A stretch of 45,398 nt of DNA from a bacterium (GTDB lineage: Bacteria; Hydrothermota; Tepidihabitantia; SM23-42; JAOAFX01). A program made the translations under genes and the position numbers. Shown here in pieces: positions 24,396-31,847 of the stretch. The first letter of the stretch is position 1; each line of letters opens with the position of its first letter. Location of the stretch: the NCBI GenBank assembly GCA_036382775.1, contig DASVHD010000008.1, positions 1 through 45,398 on the forward strand. The letters run 5' to 3'. The notes under the pieces were generated by a model, which was not told the origin of the DNA, did no database searches, and saw only the letters and a list, made by a program, of their open reading frames with translations.

Positions 24396-25727
24396 ATGAA
24401 AATCCTGTTTTACTACCCTGTTGCCCAACCCAAGAGGTTTGCTCTGCCGGAAGCGATAAAAGGCAATGATTTTTTTCGCCGGCCATGCTATGACGCTCTA
24501 AGGCTCGCCAGCGTCGCAAAGGAACACCACGAGTTTTATTATTATGATGAACGCATTGAAGAAAAACCGCAGTTCGAACCTGATATCGTGGTGACCAACG
24601 TACCGCTTTATCTGAACCGATACGTGAGCTCAATGCTGGACAAGAACTGGTCCGGTGGCGGCGACAGCGGCGCCAGAAATAAACCGATAACTATCAGTTA
24701 CGGACTATACCCTACCCTGTTTCCAAAACAAACAAACGACTTTTCTAAAATCGCGGTCCGCGGTGATATCGTATCTGCTTTTGAAACCATCATCAAAGAT
24801 ATAGAGAAAAAGCAGGTCAAACCCTGCTATGAATCTGAAACCCCGGTTCATTTCGATACGTGCCGCAGCCTTGAGGATAAGTATGGTTTTTCCACCTTCA
24901 TGTCCCAGCTTCGCACTACTTATGGCTGTTACTGCAAACCGCCATTTGACGACTATTGCCCTGAAATGGCGATGTATCGCAACCATCAACAATGGAAAAT
25001 CGAGCACATCATACGAGAAGTCGCCCGGATAAGACGAAAAGCAATTTTCATTCTTGATGATGATTTTTTGATCGATATCAACTTCGCCATGACCATTTTG
25101 TCCAGGACCTGGCGCTACAAAAAAATGTGGGTTATCCAGACTTCCGGCGATCTGTATAATAATCGGCAAATTCTGCCTGATCTGCGCGAATGCGGGGTAA
25201 GGATCATTTACCTGAAACCTGACTGGCTGGGCGCCGACCTCGTAAAAAATATCCAATCAAAGGATTTCGGACGGCAAAAAAGTCATGAAATCCACATGAT
25301 ACACAGCAACAGAATGATTGCCTGCTGCCGCATCAGACTGGGATACGAAGGCGAAACCGAATCATTCTACAAACAGCTGACACGATTTCTCAATGGCATA
25401 AAAGTCGATCTCATCGAAGTTGAAGCTCAAACTCCACTTCCCGGCACACCATCATTCATGGCGCTCGAAAAACAGGGTTTGATCGCCCGCGATCTGTCGA
25501 TGTTCGACCGCTGGATGCCGGTTGTGAAAGTAGGCCAGGTAAAACCGCAGGATTTATACACCTGGATGGAACTACTCCGCGACCGGTTCTATTCCTGGGA
25601 TTCGATAATCCGGCGCAACCTTTGGGTCTCACAGAAACTTGGTCTTTATAATACCGTGTTTTTCTATCTCATCCCCAACTTATCATACCGTGACAATTTT
25701 CTGGAAAAGGTCGGATATCCGCCATGA
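24396..25727 (+). CDS. Radical-SAM-like B12-binding-type protein with atypical cysteine motif
   Basis: 443 residues. Layout resembles B12-binding radical SAM proteins: an N-terminal Rossmann-like part (MKILFYYPVAQ ... FEPDIVVTNVPL) and a TIM-barrel-like part with FILDDDFLIDINFA, LGYEGETESFYKQLTRFL (family GxPGET) and QTPLPGTPSF (family TPxPGT). The 4Fe-4S motif CxxxCxxC is absent where expected; instead Cys178, Cys180 and Cys188 occur in YGCYCKPPFDDYC. So it either binds the cluster differently or has lost radical SAM chemistry. It is separated from rseP by 84 bp, with no clear ribosome site. Substrate unknown. Confidence 0.75.
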   Translation: MKILFYYPVAQPKRFALPEAIKGNDFFRRPCYDALRLASVAKEHHEFYYYDERIEEKPQFEPDIVVTNVPLYLNRYVSSMLDKNWSGGGDSGARNKPITISYGLYPTLFPKQTNDFSKIAVRGDIVSAFETIIKDIEKKQVKPCYESETPVHFDTCRSLEDKYGFSTFMSQLRTTYGCYCKPPFDDYCPEMAMYRNHQQWKIEHIIREVARIRRKAIFILDDDFLIDINFAMTILSRTWRYKKMWVIQTSGDLYNNRQILPDLRECGVRIIYLKPDWLGADLVKNIQSKDFGRQKSHEIHMIHSNRMIACCRIRLGYEGETESFYKQLTRFLNGIKVDLIEVEAQTPLPGTPSFMALEKQGLIARDLSMFDRWMPVVKVGQVKPQDLYTWMELLRDRFYSWDSIIRRNLWVSQKLGLYNTVFFYLIPNLSYRDNFLEKVGYPP

Positions 25728-25798
25728 CGAGAAGATGCAGGGATGAAAAGATGCAGAGAAGCAAAGAAATGGAATTAACCCGTAAGAGTTTTTAAAAG
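25726..25798 (+). repeat. Modules A and B of the dispersed 3' repeat (copy 3)
   Basis: Directly after the stop codon at 25725-25727, GAGAAGATGCAGGGATGAAA and GATGCAGAG (module A) are followed by module B at 25771-25798 (GGAATTAACCCGTAAGAGTT, then TTTAAAAG). Module B matches the minus strand at 9429-9455; module A matches 7761-7835 and 9555-9635. Confidence 0.6.
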
Positions 25799-25810
25799 AC
25801 AGGAGGTTAA

Positions 25811-26482
25811 GTGATATCAACGGTTATAATGACATTGTACGTAGTCTGTATCAGTCCGCCCAGCCCGTTCTATGACGCGAATTTTACATCTCTTGCGCAT
25901 GGTTCAGCCAGTGTTTTTGCCAACCCGGCCGGTATTGGGTTGCAATCAGGTCCCGAATTTATGGGTGAATTTCATATCGACACGCTGCGCGCCGGCATCT
26001 CCCTAAGAGGCCTGGGTATCGGCGTGGTCAAGCTTGATTCGGTAATACACTATGAAGTTGATGTTGGTATCAAACTGCCCGGCGCGTTCGCCCTGGGATA
26101 TTCCTACCTGTTCAAGGATACGTCGAGCAATACGGTCGGGGTCATTTGCGCACCCAGTCAGACCCTGATGCTCGGGTATAAAACCAACCTGGGCGGCGAG
26201 CGCAAGGTCATGACCAGCGGCCTGACAATCAAACCTTACCAGGAATTCATGTTTTTAAGTTTAGATGTATCCTATGAAGGCGTGCAGGACACGTTCTGGT
26301 ACTATTTCGGGGGAGCCCTGCGCGCAACTCAGAAATTCCAGGCTTATTTCTGCACCGACGTTGACTTTAACTGGCACGCCGGCCTGGATATTGTCCTTGA
26401 CCGTATCCGGCTGGCCGGCGCTTACACCAGCGCCGCGAAAAAATTCTGCGCCGGCGTCGTGCTGTACGCCTTTGACATGTAA
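25811..26482 (+). CDS. Probable outer-membrane beta-barrel protein
   Basis: 223 residues from GTG at 25811, with AGGAGG 4 bp upstream; an ATG at 25829 would be too far from it. Short signal-like N-terminus, then SLAHGSASVFANPAGIGL, the segment typical of FadL/PorV/UPF0164-like barrels (family G..A..NPAG). The rest alternates hydrophobic and polar residues in short strands (FALGYSYLF, TLMLGYKTNL, FMFLSLDVSYEG, FWYYFGGAL) and ends with VVLYAFDM. No ligand can be inferred. It faces the secreted-protein gene at 26605 convergently. Confidence 0.75.
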   Translation: MISTVIMTLYVVCISPPSPFYDANFTSLAHGSASVFANPAGIGLQSGPEFMGEFHIDTLRAGISLRGLGIGVVKLDSVIHYEVDVGIKLPGAFALGYSYLFKDTSSNTVGVICAPSQTLMLGYKTNLGGERKVMTSGLTIKPYQEFMFLSLDVSYEGVQDTFWYYFGGALRATQKFQAYFCTDVDFNWHAGLDIVLDRIRLAGAYTSAAKKFCAGVVLYAFDM

Positions 26483-26496
26483 CTATTTGTAATTAT

Positions 26497-26586
26497 AATC
26501 CCCCTTCTTCTCCCATAGGGACACCAGTTATTGGTGAATTTTCCATTTTTATGTCGCCCCTTTAAAAAAGGGGATATAGGGGGATT
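26497..26586. terminator. Convergent-gene terminator region with nested inverted repeats
   Basis: An outer inverted repeat AATCCCCC (26497-26504)/GGGGGATT (26579-26586) encloses CCCCTTT-AAA-AAAGGGG (26557-26573) and ACCA-N5-TGGT (26523-26535). Placed between convergent genes, so likely a bidirectional terminator, possibly derived from a repeat element. Confidence 0.55.
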
Positions 26587-26604
26587 TGTATTTCAGATGC
26601 CTTT

Positions 26605-28185
26605 CTATCTGATCACCACGAACTTCAGACCGGGATTTTTACGGTCACTTAAAACCACAAAATAAACTCCGGACTCAAGATTTATCTTATCCGATGGTTT
26701 GCTGCCGATCATAACCAACCTGCCCTGACAGTCAAAAATTTCCACAGGATAAAAACCGTGGCCATTTATCAGATCACGCAAAGCTGTATTTCCCGGGATA
26801 AATACACTCTGACGTAATAATGGCCTGTCATTATTACCATTGACCTTGTCATTTTCTGCTTCCAACACACCCGCTGCGGCATTCGGCAAACCCGGCGTGA
26901 TGGTGTCATAATCGATGAAATTGAGCGAATTATCATCGGTATCGTGGCCATCCGGATAACGACCAAGGCAATGGCCTTCAGAAACATCGTGCGCTGGCAG
27001 CCACTCACCGGTGAATACCCAGCCGCCTGGCGCGCCATACCCGAGTGCATCAATAATAACGCTGCCGCACCGCAGCACCAGATTGTCAGGTCCGTTCTGG
27101 AGATCAGCTTCCGTTGTCACTGTGTCGGCGTTGAGCACCCACTGGTTTTGGGCGAGAACGAAGAACCCATCGGATGGCATGGAATGAAGATCAAGGAAGA
27201 TCAATGCGTAGTCCTCGCCGTTAGTCCCGTTGACACCGGCAATTGTCATATGATCCAGACTGAACCCGGCCGGACCATACAGTTCGATGAAACACCCGGA
27301 ATCCTCGCCAGGCGCGTCGTAATAAACCTCATTTAGGCGCACATTGATCACGCCTGACAAACAGCTGTTCGTATCCGAAAAGGCGACTAGTGCATCGTCG
27401 TCCCGGTATTTGATAAAATAGCGGATCGTATCGCCGGCCGGCTGGCCCGGGATCTGGTATTTAAAAGTGTCACCGTTTACCGCTGTATGTGTGACCCGGT
27501 AAAGGACAGACAGGTCATTGATGCCATAAAACAATGTATCGCTGGTGATCGTTCCATCGTCATATACCACACAAAAGGCTTGCACTGATGATCCCGATGC
27601 CGGATTTGTCGGCTTGTGCCATGCCCGCAGTATTATCGGGGGTTGTACGGCGGCGGGTGTGAAAGATGCATCGTCGATATTGAAAACGGCATGGCCATCC
27701 CAGGCGGCTGAACTGTCGTAAGCCCTGAATGATACCAGCGCTGAATCGGTCCCGGGCGGCGAGAGGGCGGTCATGCTCATCATTTGCCATGCAGCTGCGT
27801 TCGACGAGTATGTGGTCGAAAAATCGTGGCTCCACCCGCTGGCCGTATGCCAGGAAACCATTTGCCTGATCCTGCCGGCAAGATCGTTGTCATACACATA
27901 CGCTGAAAAAGTGTATTGCGTGTTGGAACTGGCCGCGAACGCGCCCTGGTAAAAGTCGGCCCGGTCCTGGTTCTGCGTGACCAGACTGTCCCGGGCGCTG
28001 TATGTGCCCGAGTGCACCCGATTGTTATCCTGCTTAATGAAGATCGAATCGTCGCGCAGCCAATAAGACGGCATACCCCCTGCCCAGGTCTCGAACCCCG
28101 GGTTCTCTAAAAGATTCTGACCGTGCGCGAACACTACTATGGCAGCATATAATACTGCCATTATAACCCCCAGATGGATTTTCAA
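26605..28185 (-). CDS. Secreted lamin-tail-domain protein with C-terminal sorting domain
   Basis: 526 residues from TTG at 28185 (AGGAGG four bases upstream); the ATG eight codons later is too far from the site. Signal peptide ends about VVFAHG. Residues 25-180: a carbohydrate-binding-like jelly-roll (NPGFETWAGGMPSYW; VHSGTYSA; AYVYDND). Then an Ig-like segment (PTNPASGSSVQAFCVVYDDG) and a lamin-tail domain (about 280-420: VRLNEVYYDAPGEDSGCFIE, DGFFVLAQN, DALGYGAP). Last 80 residues: FlgD-Ig/type IX-like sorting domain ending GVYFVVLSDRK ... KFVVIR. Probably exported and anchored or released at the surface; substrate unknown. Confidence 0.85.
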   Translation of the reverse strand: MKIHLGVIMAVLYAAIVVFAHGQNLLENPGFETWAGGMPSYWLRDDSIFIKQDNNRVHSGTYSARDSLVTQNQDRADFYQGAFAASSNTQYTFSAYVYDNDLAGRIRQMVSWHTASGWSHDFSTTYSSNAAAWQMMSMTALSPPGTDSALVSFRAYDSSAAWDGHAVFNIDDASFTPAAVQPPIILRAWHKPTNPASGSSVQAFCVVYDDGTITSDTLFYGINDLSVLYRVTHTAVNGDTFKYQIPGQPAGDTIRYFIKYRDDDALVAFSDTNSCLSGVINVRLNEVYYDAPGEDSGCFIELYGPAGFSLDHMTIAGVNGTNGEDYALIFLDLHSMPSDGFFVLAQNQWVLNADTVTTEADLQNGPDNLVLRCGSVIIDALGYGAPGGWVFTGEWLPAHDVSEGHCLGRYPDGHDTDDNSLNFIDYDTITPGLPNAAAGVLEAENDKVNGNNDRPLLRQSVFIPGNTALRDLINGHGFYPVEIFDCQGRLVMIGSKPSDKINLESGVYFVVLSDRKNPGLKFVVIR

Positions 28186-28204
28186 TTTACCTCCTATTGC
28201 CGCG

Positions 28205-28232
28205 AGTATACTCAGAATTTAAATTTTTGCAA
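28205..28232 (-). promoter_or_regulatory. Promoter of the lamin-tail gene
   Basis: Minus strand TTGCAA (28232-28227), 16-bp spacer, TATACT (28210-28205). Back-to-back with the promoter at 28263. Confidence 0.6.
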
Positions 28233-28262
28233 GGGGTTTGTAACGATTTGCACACCTTGACC

Positions 28263-28290
28263 TTGACAATATGACAAAAGATTATATAAT
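28263..28290 (+). promoter_or_regulatory. Promoter of the 1082-residue secreted protein
   Basis: -35 TTGACA (28263-28268), 16-bp spacer, -10 TATAAT (28285-28290). It predicts a leader of about 220 nt before the ATG at 28520, containing a microsatellite and a strong hairpin. Confidence 0.8.
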
Positions 28291-28312
28291 AATAATAGAT
28301 ATATGAATACTG

Positions 28313-28347
28313 TCTTATCTTATCTTATCTTATCTTATCTTATCTTG
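28313..28347 (+). repeat. Pentanucleotide microsatellite (TCTTA)6 plus TCTTG
   Basis: Six perfect TCTTA units and one variant in tandem, starting about 16 nt after the predicted transcription start, inside the 5' leader. Slippage would change leader length in 5-nt steps. Confidence 0.9.
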
Positions 28348-28400
28348 ATAATTCAGATAAAATTTTACATTATTCCCATTTTATAAGATATGTTTGAAAT

Positions 28401-28433
28401 GCCCCGAGGAAGGTTGTCCGACTTCCTTGGGGC
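28401..28433 (+). promoter_or_regulatory. Leader hairpin, possible attenuator
   Basis: GCCCCGAGGAAG (28401-28412) pairs with CTTCCTTGGGGC (28422-28433), 12 bp with one G-U, 9-nt loop. What follows is AAATAAG, not a U-run, so it is not a canonical terminator on this strand. It could act as an RNA stability element or a regulator of the gene at 28520. Confidence 0.55.
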
Positions 28434-28519
28434 AAATAAGTATCACAACAGGATATATGTTTTGGAAGGATGTAACTCCAAGTTAAAAACTAAAAATCAA
28501 TACGTGCAGGAGGTGTAAA

Positions 28520-31500
28520 ATGACAAAATATTTGCTCTGTATCCAGGCTCTAGTACTTTGTTCATGGGCGCAAGTGTGGACGCCTTTTGGCGAACAAAAT
28601 GCCAATTATGAGTGGCATAGCGCAGTATTTACGCCAAACGACTTTGATGACTGCTGGTCAGTAGGCTTCAATAATAGCACATCAAAGGGGAGAATCGAAA
28701 GACGCCGGGTTGAGATCTGGCCAATACCTGATGTGCTCAACCAGAACTACCTGTGGCATGCGCTGAATACACGCTACTATCCCGATAACAAAGTCTACTT
28801 TGGTGGCTATAAGAACAACCAGCCAGATATATACAAAGGCAGGTTTTGCTACCGGGCGGCATACTATGGGGATTTCTATGAAATTTCCCTACCTTATCCC
28901 TATAATCAGCCTGGCTTGTCCACGACGCCAGTAATATCCATCAGCATGGATGACATTGCAGGCCATCTGATGGTTACCGGTGGCAACGGCATGATCCTGT
29001 TCTATGACGTGACAACAGGGCAGTGGATAACACCGCAGACTCATCCCTATCCAGACGATGAATCTGACTGGTATGACGGTACTTGGACTATGGATGGCTT
29101 CATGGTTTGCGGTGACAATTCGGGTAAAATCTACCGAACCACGAATCTCGGCTCTTCTTGGGAACCCTGCTTGAATCCCAGTTCATATCCTGATAATAGC
29201 TTTCCCCGTGACTATTATATCACTGATTACGGAGTCTACCATGGCGCACTAACCCCTCTTTCGGTGCCACACAATGACTGCCGGGCTTACTATGCTGGCA
29301 TGATCGGGTTCAACTATGGTAATATCGCAAAATGGAATGAAGGTCCGCCACCTTATTATACGATTCACAATGTCAATCCCAATGCCGATACAGTCAACAG
29401 CAAGTGGTGGTGGTTCACTGGTACATCTGGGCAATGTTATCTATATGATCCGCCGCCTGAGCGTTGGCATTACTTTTTTTCAGGAGGTGACGGTATTATC
29501 CTGCGCTGGGACCCGGATAATCCCCAAGGTATACTGAAATGGTGGGAGCGTTATCTCCTGCTGCCATACGCGAATGATTCTACGTACTGGCTTACGGGTA
29601 TCGGTTTTACCCTGGAAGTGCCTTCAGGTGTGCAACGCTGGACCGTAGGCACTAAGGGCCAGTTTATGAAAGCCACAGATATCGGTGGTACAGAAACGGA
29701 TCCACCTTCGCCAACGGGATTACCAGATATGCAGCAATGCTTAAATCTCCAAATGCCTGATGATCCTATCTTTGGCGGTTTTCGCATGATCTGGCAACCT
29801 CCTGCAAACAGCGAAGTGTCCAAAGTCGCTGCCTATTGGGTATGTCCGCCGGAAGATCCACGATGGATAGCCAATAAAGCGCCCATTATGCGCACTAATT
29901 ATCTCCTCCCTTGGGCTAAAGGGCGTTATCTTGATGCCCGCGTAGCTGCAATGCGCAGAGATGGCAAGTGTGGTCCATGGACACCCCTTGTGTGGGTCTG
30001 CACATTGGACAGATTAGTCGATGATCAAGCCACCGGTAAGAACAATGCTCGGCGCATAGTATATGGCGCCGATAAATTATGGGCATTCTGGCAGAAGGAT
30101 GGTATGGTCTATATGGCATCGAGCGAAGATAGTGGAAAATATTGGACGTACCGTGAGTCTCAAGAATACCTTGGGAGTGGTAAATGGCCTGCAGCCAGCG
30201 TGACAACTGCCGGCTTGCCAGTTGTTTGCTGGCTTGAGAATTTGGTCAATGGCTCGCAAGTAACATCCCGTATCTGGTATTCGCAATATTCTTACAATGA
30301 ATGGACCGATCCTACAATGGTCAAAGAGGAAACCTATCAAGGCAATGGCTATCTATACCCAGCGATATCATGTGATCAGGCCAATCATATTCATATCGTC
30401 TATGGCAAGCAGTACAACGACTACCAGAACTGGCAGCTCTGGTATGGTGAATTCCCATACGACAACCCGGGTAGCGTCAGCTGGCACATGCTCGATAGTT
30501 ATGCGGGCACGCCAAATCCAGGCGTCCAGTTATCACCCACTATCGGTACGACCAAATACGACATGCCTATGGTGGCATGGAACCGTCCCAATAGCAGCAC
30601 GCAGTATTTCGGATACCGCGACCTGGGTATATGGTACACCCAGGCATTGAGCTTCACCGGCACTATGCCTTGCCTAGAAGTATTGGGTACTACTGCCTAC
30701 CTTACTTATGTGAATAGCAGCGATATTTGGTATGCAGTCGGTGGTATAACGGGTTTTGGCAAACCAAAGAGAATCTGTACAACCCTTGGCAATTCATCAT
30801 CGCCCTGCATTGCTAACAACGTGATTGTTTGGCAGGAACAAATCAACGATGACCATGAGATCTACTACTCCCATCTCACCGCGCCCGACATTATCTGGTC
30901 GCCACCGGCAAAGTTGTTCGGCTATTCCTATTTGCCAGATGAAGTACCGCAAATCGTTTGGGTCCACCCATTTGCCTTTGTCGAATGGACACAAGGACAA
31001 ACCAATAAAGTCGTCGCCTATAACCGGCAAGTCATTCTATCCCGGGAAGGCGATGGCGTCGCATCGTTTGCCTATGATCTCGGAGACTCAGTGCCAGCAC
31101 CAGTTCTAATCGCCAGAACTGGTTTTAACGAGTATGGTGCGGAACCCGCAAAAACAGTGGATATGAGTTCCGGCCTATTGCAGTATCGCATCGATGGTCT
31201 GGGAAAATGCTCGCATTGGAAGGCTCAACTATCACTATATCATGAGGCTGGACATCCGGTTCCCTGCCGGATAAAATTGGGCATGCAAAATCCAATAATA
31301 GTAACATTGCCATCGCATCAAATCATCAATCGAACCTTCACTATACCGGAATCATTAATCGTAAACGACGCGCTTGATCTAGCGCTTGAATCAACAAATG
31401 GTGACAATGTGACAATGGGCGGCATGCTCTTCTTTGCTACGCCAAAACCTACGGGCGGCGGTCCCCAGTCAATGAAAACCATACATATTCCATCAACCCT

Positions 31501-31768
31501 CAATATTACCTGTCTACCGAACCCTCTACGCGATAATACATTCATTACGTACAATTTACCGGACGCATCCCCGATAAAAATAGCCGTCTACAACTCGACC
31601 GGCAGTCTCATTAAAACCATTGAGCAGGGTACCTGTGAACCTGGCATTTATCACAATAAATGGAATGCACGCGATACAGAAGGCAATCGCGTTCCCAGCG
31701 GCATCTATTTTATTAAGCTTGAGACACCTAACACGACCATGGTTAAAAAGGCTGTGGTCATCCGATAA
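28520..31768 (+). CDS. Large secreted protein, propeller-like, with C-terminal sorting domain
   Basis: 1082 residues, strong AGGAGGTG before ATG. Signal peptide about 1-17 (YLLCIQALVLCSWA). The body is rich in Trp, Tyr and Asp with BNR/Asp-box-like and propeller-like repeats (TNLGSSWEPC, SSEDSGKYWTY, NDDHEIYYSHL, IHIVYGKQYND). At about 395-500 is a fibronectin-like segment (PPSPTGLPDMQQCLNLQMP). The last 85 residues form a FlgD-Ig/type IX-like domain (CLPNPLRDNTFITYNLPD ... GNRVPSGIYFIKLE ... KKAVVIR). The N-terminus fits sialidase-like or YCF48-like folds, but no catalytic residues are assigned. Next gene begins 22 bp later. Confidence 0.82.
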   Translation: MTKYLLCIQALVLCSWAQVWTPFGEQNANYEWHSAVFTPNDFDDCWSVGFNNSTSKGRIERRRVEIWPIPDVLNQNYLWHALNTRYYPDNKVYFGGYKNNQPDIYKGRFCYRAAYYGDFYEISLPYPYNQPGLSTTPVISISMDDIAGHLMVTGGNGMILFYDVTTGQWITPQTHPYPDDESDWYDGTWTMDGFMVCGDNSGKIYRTTNLGSSWEPCLNPSSYPDNSFPRDYYITDYGVYHGALTPLSVPHNDCRAYYAGMIGFNYGNIAKWNEGPPPYYTIHNVNPNADTVNSKWWWFTGTSGQCYLYDPPPERWHYFFSGGDGIILRWDPDNPQGILKWWERYLLLPYANDSTYWLTGIGFTLEVPSGVQRWTVGTKGQFMKATDIGGTETDPPSPTGLPDMQQCLNLQMPDDPIFGGFRMIWQPPANSEVSKVAAYWVCPPEDPRWIANKAPIMRTNYLLPWAKGRYLDARVAAMRRDGKCGPWTPLVWVCTLDRLVDDQATGKNNARRIVYGADKLWAFWQKDGMVYMASSEDSGKYWTYRESQEYLGSGKWPAASVTTAGLPVVCWLENLVNGSQVTSRIWYSQYSYNEWTDPTMVKEETYQGNGYLYPAISCDQANHIHIVYGKQYNDYQNWQLWYGEFPYDNPGSVSWHMLDSYAGTPNPGVQLSPTIGTTKYDMPMVAWNRPNSSTQYFGYRDLGIWYTQALSFTGTMPCLEVLGTTAYLTYVNSSDIWYAVGGITGFGKPKRICTTLGNSSSPCIANNVIVWQEQINDDHEIYYSHLTAPDIIWSPPAKLFGYSYLPDEVPQIVWVHPFAFVEWTQGQTNKVVAYNRQVILSREGDGVASFAYDLGDSVPAPVLIARTGFNEYGAEPAKTVDMSSGLLQYRIDGLGKCSHWKAQLSLYHEAGHPVPCRIKLGMQNPIIVTLPSHQIINRTFTIPESLIVNDALDLALESTNGDNVTMGGMLFFATPKPTGGGPQSMKTIHIPSTLNITCLPNPLRDNTFITYNLPDASPIKIAVYNSTGSLIKTIEQGTCEPGIYHNKWNARDTEGNRVPSGIYFIKLETPNTTMVKKAVVIR

Positions 31769-31790
31769 TAAAGAAAAAGGAGATTTTAAC

Positions 31791-31847
31791 ATGGGGCTGT
31801 TTGACAGAATTAGCCGTAACCAAAAAAAGGCTATTAAACAGCCCCAT
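31791..31847 (+). promoter_or_regulatory. Hairpin covering the start codon of the LVIVD gene
   Basis: ATGGGGCTGTTT (31791-31802) and AAACAGCCCCAT (31836-31847) are perfect 12-bp inverted repeats; inside, TAGCC pairs with GGCTA. The stem includes the start codon, while the ribosome site AAGGAG (31778-31783) is just outside. It may be the upstream gene's terminator reused as coding sequence, or a translational switch. Confidence 0.6.

Noticed and set aside
28313..28347. CRISPR-like array
   Set aside because: The repeat is a 5-nt microsatellite with no spacers and no cas genes; no other direct-repeat array with regular spacers was seen in the window.
31620..31790. Upstream in-frame start for the LVIVD protein
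   Set aside because: It would overlap 149 bp of the preceding secreted-protein gene and lacks a ribosome site; ATG at 31791 has AAGGAG.
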